From the NCBI RefSeq assembly GCF_932294415.1, contig NC_065538.1:74811834-74875833 (forward strand): a DNA stretch of 64,000 nucleotides, written 5' to 3'. The translations under genes were made by a program, and so were the position numbers. This document shows, piece by piece, positions 10,673 to 21,887 of this stretch. The DNA comes from Quercus robur (taxonomy: Eukaryota > Streptophyta > Magnoliopsida > Fagales > Fagaceae). Numbering within the stretch: the first letter of the stretch is position 1; every line of letters begins with the position of its first letter. Below the pieces are notes generated by a model. The model worked only from the letters and a program-made list of their open reading frames with translations, did not search any database and was not told where the DNA came from.

Positions 10673-13600
10673 CTAGTGTCTAGTAGGTACATGGAAGGTC
10701 TTGATCACTCCAGCTTGAATTTTTTCTCTGATGAAGTGGCAGTCTATTTCTATGTGCTTTGTTTTGTCGTGGAAAACTGGATTTGCAGCAATATAAATAG
10801 CTGCCTTGCTATCACAGTAAAGGGAAGCTACATGATTGTGCTCTAGTCCAAAAGTCTTGAGCAAAGCTATCAACCAAACAACTTCACTTGTGATTGTAGC
10901 CATTGATCTGTACTCAAATTCTACTGAAGATCTTGATACAACTTGTTGCTTTTTACACTTCCAAGAAATCAAAGACTCACCAAGAAAGACACAAAAACCT
11001 GATATAGACCTTCTAGTATCTGGACATGCAGCTCAGTCAACATCACAGTAGGCCTTAAGCTTCAATTCTGAGTTTGCAGAGAGAAACAACCCCTGACCTG
11101 GTGTCTTCTTTAGATATTTAAGAATTCTATAAGCTGCCTACAAATGAGGCACTTTGGGAGAACTCATGAACTAACTAAGTTTGTGTACTGAATAGCATAT
11201 GTCTGGTCTGGTGAGTGTCAAATAGAGCAATTTACCTATTAACCTTCTGTACAAGGAAGAATCAGGAACATCCTCTCCCATTGAACTACTGAATTTGGCA
11301 GACTGCTCCATTGGCACATTAGCAGGCTTGCTAGCTAGCAAACTCGTATCAGACAACAACTCCAAGGTAAATTTCCTTTGACATAAACTAATACCCTTCT
11401 CGATTCTAGCAACTTCAAGGACTAAGAAATACTTCAAAGTGCCAAGATCTTTTAACTTGAATTTGTTGTCTAGGAAAAGCTTGAAGGTGTTGACAGCATC
11501 CACATTATTGCTAACTATAAGAATGTCATCAATATACACTAGCAAAATGATGATTGAACCTTTGTGGACCTTGGTGAAGACTGAATAATCAACTTTGGAT
11601 TAGATGAAACCAACAGCAATGATAGTAGCAGACAACTTAGCAAACCACTATCTACTAGCTTGCTTGAGTCCATAAAGAGACTTTATGAGCTTACAGACCT
11701 CCCCCTTGCTGTCAAATCCAAGTGGAGGAACCATGTACACCTCCTCATCTAAATTCCCATAAAGAAAGGCATTGTTGACATCCAATTGAGAGAGATGCCA
11801 ACCATAAACAGCAGCAAGAGCCAACAATGTTCTAACAGTGACAAACTTCACCACAAGAGAGAAAGTCTCATAATAATCAATGCCCTTAGCTTGAGTGAAT
11901 TCTTTTGCAACTAGTCTTGCCTTGTATCTCTCAACAGACCCATCTGCCTTGAGTTTAATCTTGTATACCCACTTGCAACCAATGGGAACCTTGCCAAGAG
12001 GAAGTTTGGTCATAACCCAAGTGTTGTTAGCTTGAACAGCATCAATCTCAACCTTCATAGCAACTTGCCACAAAGGATCAGTCAAGGCTTGAGCATAAGA
12101 GGTAGGTTCCTTGGCAACAGTCAAAGCAATGGCAAAAGTCTTATGTGAAGTAGATAATCTATTATATGAAAGAGTAGAAGAAAGAGGGTAAAGAATACCT
12201 GGACTGTCAGAAATAGAAGAATCATGAGATTGAGGTAAAGAAGCAATGGCCAACACATGAGCAGATGCAAGATTACAATGATAGTCATGAAGATATGAAG
12301 GTGGCTTATGAGGCCGAGAAGACCTTCTAACAAGTGGTAACTCAGGTACAAGAGAAGAAATAGGATCAAGAAGTTCATTATGATCATAATGAACAAAAAT
12401 AGATGGAGAAGGAGCTGAATTAGAATGCACAAGGTTAGGAAATTCATTAGGGGGAACAGCAGGATCAACAGAAGAGAAAGGAAGAGAAAATTCTGCAGAA
12501 ACAGTAGGAGGAATATCTGGAACCGAATTTTGAGGTCGAAATATAAGAGAAGAATTAGAAGTAGAAGATATGATAGGTTTAGAAGTCCAATGTTTGAAAG
12601 GGAAAATGAACTCCTTAAAAATGACATCCCTAGACAAGAAAACAGTCTTAGAAGCTAAATCATACAATTTATTACCTTTGGTACCAAAAGGATAGCCAAT
12701 GAAAATGCATGCTTTAGCTCTAGGATCAAATTTTGTTCGATGTCTAGTTAAGGTTGAAGCATAACACAGACTGCCAAAAGACTTAAGATGATCATAGGTA
12801 GGAAGATGACCTAAGAGTTTCTCATAATGAGTAAGATTTTGTAACAATGGACTAGGAAGCCTATTAATGAGATATGTTGCTGTCAAGACACAATCCCCCC
12901 AAAATTTCAAAGGCAAATTAGCCTGAAATCTTAAGGCTTTAGCAACATTTAAAAGATGCCTATGTTTTCTTTCAACCACAGCATTTTGCTGTGGAGTTTC
13001 AACACAAGACAGTTGATGAATGATACCCTTAGAAGCATAAATGAAGAAAGGGCAAATTTAGGTCCATTGTTTGACCTAAACACTTTGATAGGAACATTAA
13101 ATTGGATCAAAATCATATGAAAGAAGGATGGAATTAAGGTTGAAGCATCAGACTTGTGCTTCAACAAATATACCCAAGTACACCTGCTGTGATCATCAAC
13201 CAAAGTGAGAAAATACTTTGATCCATTCAAGGAAGGAGTGGAATACAGTCCCCAAATGTCAGCACGAACCAAATCAAAGCAAGATAAAGAAATGCTAAAA
13301 GAATGAGTAAAAGGCAATCTGTGCTGTTTAGCTAAAGGACAAATGTGACAGTCAAAAGGCTTAGTATTATTGCAAGATTTGATATCAGGAACAATATTAT
13401 TCAACAAAGTCAATCTTTGTGAAAATGGATGACCTAATCTATAGTGCCATATCCTAAAAACCCTATCAAAAGAATCAAGATTACAAGAACTAACACTTTT
13501 GCCATGAAAACATGATGACAACATAGACAAAGCCTCAAAAACAGAATCTGGTAGAGTGACCTGTGAAGTGCACTGCAGTGTGTAAAGGTCTTCTTGCTTT

Positions 13601-13990
13601 TTACCCAATCCAATCATCTTCCAATGCTGTAAGTCCTGGAGAAAACAAAAATTGGAGAGAAATATACAGCAACAAGAAGAATTCTGGGTCAGTTTGCTAA
13701 TAGAAATAAGGTTGAAAGAGAAACTAGGAATACAAAGAACATTTTCTAAGAGTAAAGATGCAGAAACTTGAATAGTGCCTATATGAGTCACCTTGACCAT
13801 ATCACCATTAGGTAATCTAACAAAAATCTTAACAGAAGAAGTAATGGACTTGAAAAAATGAAGAGAATGAACCATGTGGTCAGTAGCTCCACTGTCAAGG
13901 ATCCAATCAGTGGAGCCTATATGTGAAGTATTGACACTAGAAGAGAAAAATGAATACTCAAAGGATGGAGAAAACTAGATACCTGACAGC
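10673..13990 (-). pseudogene. Copia pol, broken (integrase, RT, RNase H)
   Basis: Consecutive minus-strand pieces follow one another. At 12949-13875 lies a protease-to-GAG-pre-integrase piece with an H-RLGH...CHIC zinc-binding pattern and the integrase core. At 11648-12979 lie the integrase C-terminal part and the first half of the RVT_2 reverse transcriptase ([20 protein letters not shown]). At 11171-11545 lies the YIDDILI catalytic motif region. At 10673-10972 lies RNase H. The integrase motif usually read as DNG is NNG here, so a catalytic Asp is replaced. Breaks between all pieces indicate an inactive copy. Confidence 0.92.
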
Positions 13991-14016
13991 TCTTGACCTT
14001 GAGAACCAAATGGAGA

Positions 14017-15078
14017 TTAAGAAACAAGAGGAGGCTGAGTTATGATGCTAGCAACCTGATGGGTAGTGGCCAAATTTGCTTCTGGTGAGGCTTGAGTACC
14101 AAAATGACATTTTGAATTCAGTAAACCAACCAGTTGTTGATACTCAGCTCTGGTGAGGGAGACAGGTTCATTAGAGGTATCCTCAGTTGTAACCAGATTG
14201 CTTGCAAAGGTTTGAGACTTGTTCTTGAACTTGTACCCAGGAGGGTAACCATGTAGTTTGTAACATTTATCAACTACATGTCCCATAGCACCACAGTGAG
14301 TGCATTAAGGTCTGCCAGTCCTTGACTTATTGAAATTCTTGACATTACCACCAGACTTGGGTCCCAATGCTACCAATGTAGCTGCTGTGTCAGTCAAAAC
14401 CTTCTTCCCAGCACTAACCTTTCTTTGCTTCTCATCTTGAAGCAAAAGAGAGAAAACCTTCCTCAAAGGAGGTATGGGATCCATAAGAAGAATTTGACAT
14501 CTGATTGCAGTATAAGTCTCATTCAATCCCATCAAGAATGACATAGTACAATCCTCCACATGGTGTCCACAAGTACAGGTTCTATAGGTAGAAAATTCAT
14601 CCCAAAGACCCTTAAACTTTGTCTAGTATGCATTGATACTTAAATCCTCTTGAGTTAAAAAGCTAACTTCCTTCCTTAATTTGAAGATCCTAGGACCATT
14701 GCCTTGTCCAAACCTGTATTGTAGGTCAAGCTAGACCTCTCTTGCAGGCTTGAAATACACTATGCTTGATTGTAAATCCTTAGAAACAGAATTGAACAAC
14801 CAAGCTGATACTATGCTGTTACATTTACACCAAGCTGTGTACAGAGGATGGTCAATGGATTGTGGCTTAGAAATTGAGCCATCAATGAACCCTAGTTTGG
14901 TCTTGGCATCCAAAGAGATTAGAATAGCCCTACTCTAAGTGTTATAATTCTCCTCAGTAAGAGGTTGAACGACCAATGAAACACCAGGATTATCACCACT
15001 GGATAGGAAATATGGACTAGAGGAATTTTCCCAAGGCTGGACAGTACGAGCAGTTGCACTAGATGTACTTTCAATCAT
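14017..15078 (-). pseudogene. Copia gag, broken
   Basis: A likely start codon lies at 15078. The frame is then cut by several stops, near 14935, 14730, 14620 and 14305. Recognisable parts are a WCKCNSIVSAWLFNSV block of plant Copia gag and a zinc knuckle, CTHCGAMGHVVDKCYKLHG, around 14247-14305. A stop lies directly upstream of the knuckle. The product would be the nucleocapsid-like protein of the element. It cannot be made as one chain from this copy. Confidence 0.85.
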
Positions 15079-15579
15079 ACTTAGTACAATGATGAAGATA
15101 CAGAGTCCCAAACAAAAAAAAAAAAAAAAAAAAAACCCAGACTTTCCAGAGAATTCTTCAAAGAACAATGAATGCAGTGATATGATGTACAACCAAATCA
15201 AATCAAGATTCAATATACAATCTTGATGAAATCACAACAGAGAATAGCAAATTGGGAATTGAAACCCTAAGAAATCAAATCAAGATTCAATTTACAATCT
15301 TGATGAACTCACTGCAAATATCAAGAATTGAACCCTAAGATTGGAAAGAAAACAATTTCCAAATATGAAGAAAAAGAATCTAGATTTCAATATGCTAAAG
15401 AAATCAAGATCTAGAGAGTGATGAACTTAGTACAAGAATCAATCAGCAGAAACACAATGAAGGAAATTTCTAATTGATTTGAAAGAAGCACCAAGAATTC
15501 AGAAAATGAAATTGAACTAGGAAGAATCAGAGAATACTAGACTTGAACAATTCGCTTATCTAGTTCAGCTCTAATACCA

Positions 15580-15970
15580 TGTTGAAATCAAGAATGCAAG
15601 CTCGAAGAAAATTCAGCAATGACGGAAAGCATGCAGAGACGTGAAGGCATGCAGAGAGAGAGAACGAACATTCTGAGCTTTAAGAAAATTGATTTCGCAT
15701 ATATTAAAATAACTGACTATGTTTCTTTATATAGCAGAAACAGAGCAACCAAATGACCAAGTCAAGCAATACAATCAACCAATACAAACATGACAAGTGG
15801 CCTAACTAACTAAGTATGCTCTGTAATATCTACACCCGTGTAATACAAGCACTGCTATATACAAAACTACAATTCAAAAACTACTAAACTAATAGCTACA
15901 AGATAATATCTCCAAGATATTCTATGTGACAAATATCTACAAGACTCATATATTTACAAGATATTCAACA
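15580..15970 (-). repeat. Copia 5' LTR
   Basis: 391-bp direct repeat of 10182-10572. It lies next to the tRNA-Met-type primer site, so it is the upstream LTR. Confidence 0.95.
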
Positions 15971-16269
15971 TTTAGATCTTTCTTTGAGTACATAATAGTT
16001 TTTACGGTTTATCTTGTGTGAGAGTATTTTCAAAAGCCTTAATCATGCAACGCCACCCTCTACGAGTACCTTAACTCCATATATTACTTGTTTTTCTTCA
16101 AATTAGGAATAGACTCCATTTTCCTAACTGTGTCACAGGAAACCCATCTGCTTAATTTGAGCTTTTAACTTCAATTAATTATGCCAAGATCCTCAAAATC
16201 CGATATGATATCAAAAACCAAATAAAAGACATATAATAATTTGGGCAATGTCTATTACACACTGCATGT

Positions 16270-16860
16270 AAGTTGTAAACGATTACTTTAACATAAATCC
16301 GTTACTTTTTCTCTATTATTTACAGTCGAGCACTTCAAAATTATGACAAAAATTATAACACAAAAGTTACAATTCTAAGATTTTTGACTTGGTGTCATCA
16401 ACTGTAAATTGTAAATGATCACTTTAATATAAACATGTTAATTTTTCTCTTTTATTTACTGTTGACCACCTCAAAGTAATTATGGCGAAAATTATTATAC
16501 AAAAGTTATGATATTTTAAGATTTTTGACTTGGTGTGTGTATGAAAAAGCCATAGCATATGCTTTAATATAAATCCGTCATTTTTTCTCTATTATTTATA
16601 GTCGAGCATTTCAAAATTACGACAAAAATTATAACACAGAAGTTACGATACTAGATTTTTGACTTGGTGTCATCAACTGTAAATTGTAAATGATCACTTT
16701 AACATAGACCCGTTAATTTTTCTCTCTTATTTACTGTTGACCGACTCTTATTTACTATTGGCCGACTCAAATTACAGCAAAAATTATAACACAAAAGTTA
16801 TAATATTTTAAGATTTTCGACTTGGTGTGTGTATGAAAAAGCCGTAGCATATGCTTTCGG
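16270..16860 (+). repeat. Four-unit tandem repeat upstream of gene A
   Basis: Four imperfect units of about 135-140 bp begin near 16286, 16420, 16561 and 16695. Each has a CTTTAA(C/T)ATA core, TTTTTCTCT(A/C)TTATTTA, a run of ACAAAAATTATAACACAAAAGTTA type, and GATTTTTGACTTGGTGT. Copy B has only two units. They lie 450-1020 bp upstream of the start codon. Confidence 0.8.
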
Positions 16861-17032
16861 AGATGTTGACCTCTTAGAGATGTCTATTTGCAACTGCATG
16901 ACATGAAATATAAAAGAAAGCAATCAGTTTGTAGTAATAATACAAATAGGCCAATAGCTACGTCGTGTGCAAGAGGGAGCCAAGACAATGACTCAAAAAT
17001 TCTGAACTTAGAAAATTATGAATACAGAATGG

Positions 17033-17180
17033 GTCAGCCAATGGAATTAACCCCCCAAAAAAACATAAAATGAAATGGTCAGCTAACAGGCTGGGTCAAG
17101 CCAGTCAAAACCATTCAAATTCAACATTTTCCCGTATATGACCTAGTGTTATAGTTCTGTTTCCAACACTATAAATAAGA
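17033..17180 (+). promoter_or_regulatory. Core promoter of gene A (CCAAT and TATA boxes)
   Basis: TATAAATA lies at 17170-17177, about 130 bp before the start codon. A GTCAGCCAATGG CCAAT motif lies near 17034. Both are conserved in copy B. An ATG at 17187 opens an 83-codon frame that overlaps the gene. It lies only about 10 bp after the TATA box, so it is probably upstream of the transcription start. Confidence 0.7.
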
Positions 17181-17305
17181 CCCAATATGCCTCTCAATCT
17201 TCATTCAAAACCTTTTCTTTCTACAACACAAATACACAAGATCCAAAAATATTCTTTCTGCAACACAAATACACAATTACCAAAGAGAAAAAACCTCTCA
17301 ATCAA

Positions 17306-18547
17306 ATGGCTTCAGCTCTCCTTTTACCTTCTGCGTCTTCTTCTTCTTCTTGTTCAAGGAAAATCCATGCTGCTATTCAAGTCCCAAGACTTCCAAAACT
17401 CTCTTTCTCAGTTCCAAAAATACCAAAGAGAAATATAGGTGAGGAACTGAATATAAGAGACGGGTTCATAAACACAACCCCAGTAGAAAAGTTGAATGTC
17501 ATCGATGATAGATCACACAGCTCTAGTACTAATGTTACCATTCAACTCTATGCCATCTTAGAGGCCGTAGCTGATAGAGTAGAGATGCACGCCAACCTTG
17601 GAGAGCAACGTGACAACTGGAACACCCTTCTTCTAAACTCCATCAACATGATAATTCTCACAGCTGCAACAATGGTTGGTGTTGCTGCAACTGGTGGCAT
17701 TGGAATGCCTCTTTTGGCTTTGAAATTATCGTCTACTCTTTTGTATTCTGCAGCCACGGGAATGTTGCTTATAATGAACAAAATTCAACCTTCACAACTT
17801 GCCGAGGAGCAACGCAATGCTACAAGATTGTTCAAGCAGCTACAAAGCCAAATCCAAACCATGCTTGCCATTGGAACTCCAACTCAAGAAGATGTGAAGG
17901 AGGTGATGGAAAAGGTTTTGGCTCTTGACAAAGCTTACCCACTTCCCTTGCTTGGTGCAATGCTTGAAAAATTCCCGGCAAAGTTTGAGCCAGCTGTTTG
18001 GTGGCCTAAAAATCAAGTACTACAAAAGAAAAACTTTTCACATGAAGGAAAACAATGTAACAATGGATGGAGTGAGGAACTTGAAATGGAAATGCGAGAG
18101 ATCATTAAGGTGGTGGAGAGAAAAGACATAGAGGACTACGTAAGACTTGGCAACTTGGCGTTGAAAATCAACAAGACTTTAGCTATCTCTGGTCCATTAC
18201 TCACTGGCATAGCAGCCTTTGGCTCAGCTTTTATTGGTAATGGATCATGGGCTCCAATAGTAGCAGTGGCTTCTGGGGCTTTAGCTAGCACAGTTAATGC
18301 TTTTGAGCATGGTGTACAAGTTGGGATGGTGATTGAGATGTACAGAAACTGTGGTGGCTTTTTCCAGCTATTGCAAGAATCAATTGAAGCCACACTAGAG
18401 GAAAAAGATTTGGAGAAAAGAGAAAATGGGGAACTGTTTCAAATGAAGGTGGCTATGAAACTTGGAAGAAGCTTATCACAACTCAGAGAACTTGCTACAA
18501 AATCAGCTTCTTCCCGTGTAGACGAATTTGCAAGCAAGCTTTTCTAG
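17306..18547 (+). CDS. F-box-family protein like At4g22030, copy A (413 aa)
   Basis: An intronless ORF of 413 codons. I recognise it as a member of the plant family annotated 'probable F-box protein At4g22030'. No convincing F-box motif is visible to me, so the F-box name should be treated with caution and the molecular role is unknown. Residues 1-42 are rich in Ser, Lys and Arg and poor in acid, like a plastid or other organelle presequence. Residues 112-156 form a long hydrophobic, Ala/Gly-rich stretch. Residues 157-235 hold the conserved block with SQLAEEQRNATRLFKQ and ALDKAYPLPLLG. Residues 292-325 form a second hydrophobic segment, and 360-395 are charged and helical. The ATG at 17306 follows an A-rich leader and is conserved in copy B. 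It differs from copy B at 12 residues, half of them in the first 80. About 12 silent and 12 replacement changes suggest purifying selection. Confidence 0.9.
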   Translation: MASALLLPSASSSSSCSRKIHAAIQVPRLPKLSFSVPKIPKRNIGEELNIRDGFINTTPVEKLNVIDDRSHSSSTNVTIQLYAILEAVADRVEMHANLGEQRDNWNTLLLNSINMIILTAATMVGVAATGGIGMPLLALKLSSTLLYSAATGMLLIMNKIQPSQLAEEQRNATRLFKQLQSQIQTMLAIGTPTQEDVKEVMEKVLALDKAYPLPLLGAMLEKFPAKFEPAVWWPKNQVLQKKNFSHEGKQCNNGWSEELEMEMREIIKVVERKDIEDYVRLGNLALKINKTLAISGPLLTGIAAFGSAFIGNGSWAPIVAVASGALASTVNAFEHGVQVGMVIEMYRNCGGFFQLLQESIEATLEEKDLEKRENGELFQMKVAMKLGRSLSQLRELATKSASSRVDEFASKLF

Positions 18548-18555
18548 TTCTGGAT

Positions 18556-18872
18556 TTTGTAATTAATCAAATTCTTTAATCTGATAATTGTTTATATAAT
18601 AACTTGATTAATTCATTGTACAATCTTCTAACATAGAAAAAAAAATGTTAATTCTCCAATTTTATATATATCAGCTACTTGTGCAAAAAGAGTTTGTAAA
18701 ATAAAATGCATGTATTTCTTAGTTTCTCGATCACTTAATTGAATTCTTTGATTTGTCAATTGTTTATAACTTATTTAACTCTTTGTACAATGTTCTAACA
18801 TTGAAAAAAATGCTAATTCTAAAATTTTATATTCGCTACTTGTGCAAAAAGATTTTGTAAAATAATTTTTTT
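18556..18872 (+). repeat. 3' flank tandem repeat, gene A
   Basis: Two diverged units of about 150-170 bp follow the stop codon, at about 18560-18730 and 18731-18872. Both contain AATTGTTTATA, TTGTACAAT-TTCTAACAT and GCTACTTGTGCAAAAAGA. The same pair follows gene B, so it predates the duplication. The 3' UTR and poly(A) sites probably lie here. Confidence 0.75.
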
Positions 18873-19247
18873 TTGGTTTCTTGCATATAATAACTTGAAT
18901 TTCCTATTACAAGGTGTTGAAAATCGAAGTTGCACAAACAAATAACTTTACGACAGTACCACAAGCGAGATCAAAAATATGTTGTTGAAGAAGTAATTCT
19001 ATGTAGATTAGTTGAATATTTATTAGACTATTCAAGACAGGTGGTCAAAAAATTGCACGGACTTAGATTATTTGAAATGTCTTAGTTTATTGTTTATTAT
19101 GTTGAATAGTTGGATTTGGTCACGAAATTGGAGATGGTTCAACTGAAACTTCCGGTCACCACCGCCACTTTCCTTTTTTGCATCTCAGGCCATAGAGTGA
19201 ATAAAACCAAAAATTCAATGAAAACCTATATATATGGGGGTAATTAT

Positions 19248-19396
19248 TAAGTACTCCCGGAATACTATAAATGTTTACTCTCTCCTCTCACATAACTGTG
19301 AGTTCCACTAATTAAATTTATGGTGAGACTCACAATTCATGTGAGAGGAGGGAGTACGCATTTATGGTACTGTCAGAGTATTCCATACTTTTCCAT
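19248..19396. mobile_element. Hairpin MITE shared by both copies (copy A)
   Basis: The left arm, with GGAATACTATAAATG and CTCTCCTCTCACATA, pairs with the right arm, with TGTGAGAGGAGGGAGTACGCATTTATGG and AGTATTCC. A diverged copy lies at 50153-50303, so the insertion predates the duplication. Confidence 0.7.
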
Positions 19397-19510
19397 ATAA
19401 GGGTTAGATCAAAAACTTATATAATTAATGCCTTGGTCATTTTGCCTCATGAATTCATAACAACTGGGAGGGAATATATGGAGAGGCAAATAGTTTTGTG
19501 ACATTCAAAT

Positions 19511-21129
19511 AGGGACGAACCCAGGTGGGGGCCTAGGCCCCCCCTCCCCCCCCCCCCCCACCCCCCGGCCGGGGCCTAAAAAAAAGAAAGACTTGGGCCC
19601 CCTCCAAAATCATGAATCATTAAACCAGTCCATATAAATCTTTTTTTTAAAATGCAAATCCAAAAAAATGTAAACCCAATAGTCCAAACGGAAAAATGAA
19701 TGAAAAAATAAAAAGAAAAGAAAAATCAAGAAGCAAGACAGAGAGAAAGAGGCGAGAGAGACCTATAGAGTAAAGAGTAGGCAATACAGAGAGAAACTAA
19801 GAGGCGAGACAGAACGAGAGTCCAAGATGGCAAGACCCATCTTGTCGTTGCCCACTCTGCCACCACACGAGACCGAAGGCACATCTCGTTGCCCACGCCG
19901 CCACCACACAAAACCCACCTCGCTGCCTTGACGCTAGGGCTATCCAAGGACCCGCCGGAACCGACCCACCCGTTGCCGCCGACCAAACCCGACCCGTCGC
20001 CGACAGAACCGACTGCTCCAGCGGTTGGCGACAGATTTCATTCTCCAAAACCCGAGATCAATGGGTCGGAGATCGGATCTCCTCCTCTCAAATCCGAGAA
20101 ACCCGATCTGACCGACCCATCATCTTTCCGGCGAGTTTTGAGTTTTCTTTGGGAAGATTTAAGCTAGATCCGGCGAGATTTCGCTAGATCTAGCCAAGAT
20201 CTTACCGAAAATGGCCAAGATCTGGTCGGATTTCTACCGTTTTTCAAAATTTCCTCGCCGGATACTACCGTTTTTCATATTTTCTTGGCCAAATTCTCGC
20301 CGTTTTCCAAATAATCAACCCCGACCGAGACCCGACCACTTTTCGGCAAGAACCGTCCGATCCGATCCGATTTTCTGACTAGTCGGCGGCAGGTCTGAAA
20401 AATTGGAACCCGACTTGGTTGGATCGGTCACGGGTTGGGCACAAACCCGACCCGGACCGACCCGTGGTCACCCCTACTTGACGCAGACCCAAACGGCCAC
20501 ACCAACGCTGCCACGTGAGACCCATCTTGCTGTTGGTTGATTGATCTACCCAGCCCAACTTTGTTGCTCCAGCCTTCACAGTTCACACCTCACACTCAAT
20601 TAAGTATTAAATCTATCCTTCAAAACCTAATTTAATGTTTATGAATCTTAGAATCTGTACTTGTGGTGTTTGTATTTTTATTGATGAGTGATGATGGTGA
20701 TTGTGAATTGGATATATGCATCGGGACTTGTGGTGTGTTTTTTTTTTTTTTTTTTTTGGCTTTTTGGCTTTTTGGCTTTGTAAGTCTATGACTATTAGGT
20801 AGTTGGGCAATAATAGGGACAAGTGACAGAAAGAGGAACAATAATTCAACGGGATTAAAATGGTAAAGTTAGAAAAAGTGTTTATTGGTAATGAATAATA
20901 AATTCATAGTATCGGTAGCGAGACTAGGTGAGTGACAGAAATAATAGTGTTTTGTGTCTTTTGTTTTTATTGGTAGATGATCGTGTCTTAATATATTAAA
21001 AAACAATGATTTTTATGTATTTGTCTTGGTTGAAAGTTTCTTAATACTATATGGATGTGTATTTGAATTTTTTTTTTTTTTTTTGCTTATCTCCAACCCC
21101 CCTAGCTTGAAATCCTAGGTTCGTCCCTA
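19511..21129. mobile_element. Non-autonomous hAT-like element (copy A)
   Basis: Termini AGGGACGAACC and GGTTCGTCCCT are inverted. The clean 8-bp TSD seen in copy B (TTCAAAAC) survives here at 21130-21137 and is damaged at the left. An 8-bp TSD with CAGGG-type ends fits hAT elements. A C-rich run lies near 19540-19566. No transposase ORF. It is shared with copy B, so it was present before the duplication. Confidence 0.75.
19850..20516. other. GC-rich island inside the copy A hAT element
   Basis: About 670 bp are strikingly GC-rich against AT-rich surroundings. They contain many CCGACCC, GATCCGG and CCGTTTTTC-type repeated words. Copy B lacks this block: its sequence passes directly from GACTCTGCCA to TGTGAGACC. 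CTGCCAC occurs at both ends here, so either insertion into A or deletion from B by short direct repeats is possible. Small ORFs are not convincing genes. Confidence 0.6.
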
Positions 21130-21137
21130 TTCAAAAC

Positions 21138-21855
21138 ACAAATAAATTAAACAGCAGAAGTTTTTGCCATGTAATCAGAGGTTAGTATTGTGATGTTAAA
21201 AAGAAATTAGTAATAGAGCATGCTTTTCTTGTTTGGTTTTTCTTTTTTGGGAGATATAGTTATACTGAATTTTATATGTGCAATTAAGATGTCAATTGTG
21301 TGAATCAATATACATGTGTATGTATAATTATTTAATTATATATACATATTTTGAATCAAAATAATTTGTCTCACTATAATTGTTTCATTTTATGTTCTAT
21401 TAATCAAAATATGCTACACATTCTTTTTCATTTTGTTATAAAGCCACAAAAATATTTATTAAAAAAAGTATAAATAAAAATTCAAATGCATGACATACTG
21501 CAGTATGTCAGTTATTAAAGCATAAAAGAAAACACAAAGAATGGTTTTTATTCCATATGTAGTGTGTGTTTTTATGCATGTGTGTGTGTTTTTGTTAATT
21601 ATTAGATGCATGAATTTGAGCATATTCCACTTTATATTTTATTAACTATAGCTTGCCATGCGTGCTTTTTGTTTTCTTATAAACCAATCAGTTTTTTTTC
21701 TTATAAATTAATCAAATTTTACAATGAAAAAAAATTAGAAACATATATATATATATATATATATAAATAGTATTGTAGTTGGTTGGTTTGGCCGCATGTA
21801 AAATGAAACACTAAGGATGAAAAAAGAAGTTTTATTTCATATTGTGCATAAATAA

Positions 21856-21887
<32 letters not shown>

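Larger units (their letters stand above)
10182..15970 (-). mobile_element. Ty1/Copia LTR retrotransposon, decayed
   Basis: LTRs of 391 bp (10182-10572 and 15580-15970) begin TGTTGAAATC and end ATTCAACA. A perfect 5-bp TSD, TTTAG, flanks them (10177-10181 and 15971-15975). Next to the right LTR, minus-strand TGGTATTAGAGC fits an initiator-tRNA-Met primer site. A polypurine tract abuts the left LTR at about 10573-10585. Hand alignment gives about 16 differences between the LTRs (about 4 percent), mostly transitions. Copy B has the empty site near 47135. Domain order is gag, GAG-pre-integrase, integrase, reverse transcriptase, RNase H, which is the Copia order. Confidence 0.95.

Noticed and set aside
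12121-12627. 168-codon Leu-rich minus-strand ORF
   Set aside because: Shadow frame of the Copia integrase-RT region.
17187-17438. Upstream 83-codon ORF overlapping gene A
   Set aside because: Its ATG is about 10 bp after the TATA box and probably upstream of the transcription start. It reads the leader and gene in another frame.
19889-20167. Pro-rich 92-codon ORF in the GC-rich island
   Set aside because: Repetitive CCGACCC composition with no domain, lost with the island in copy B.
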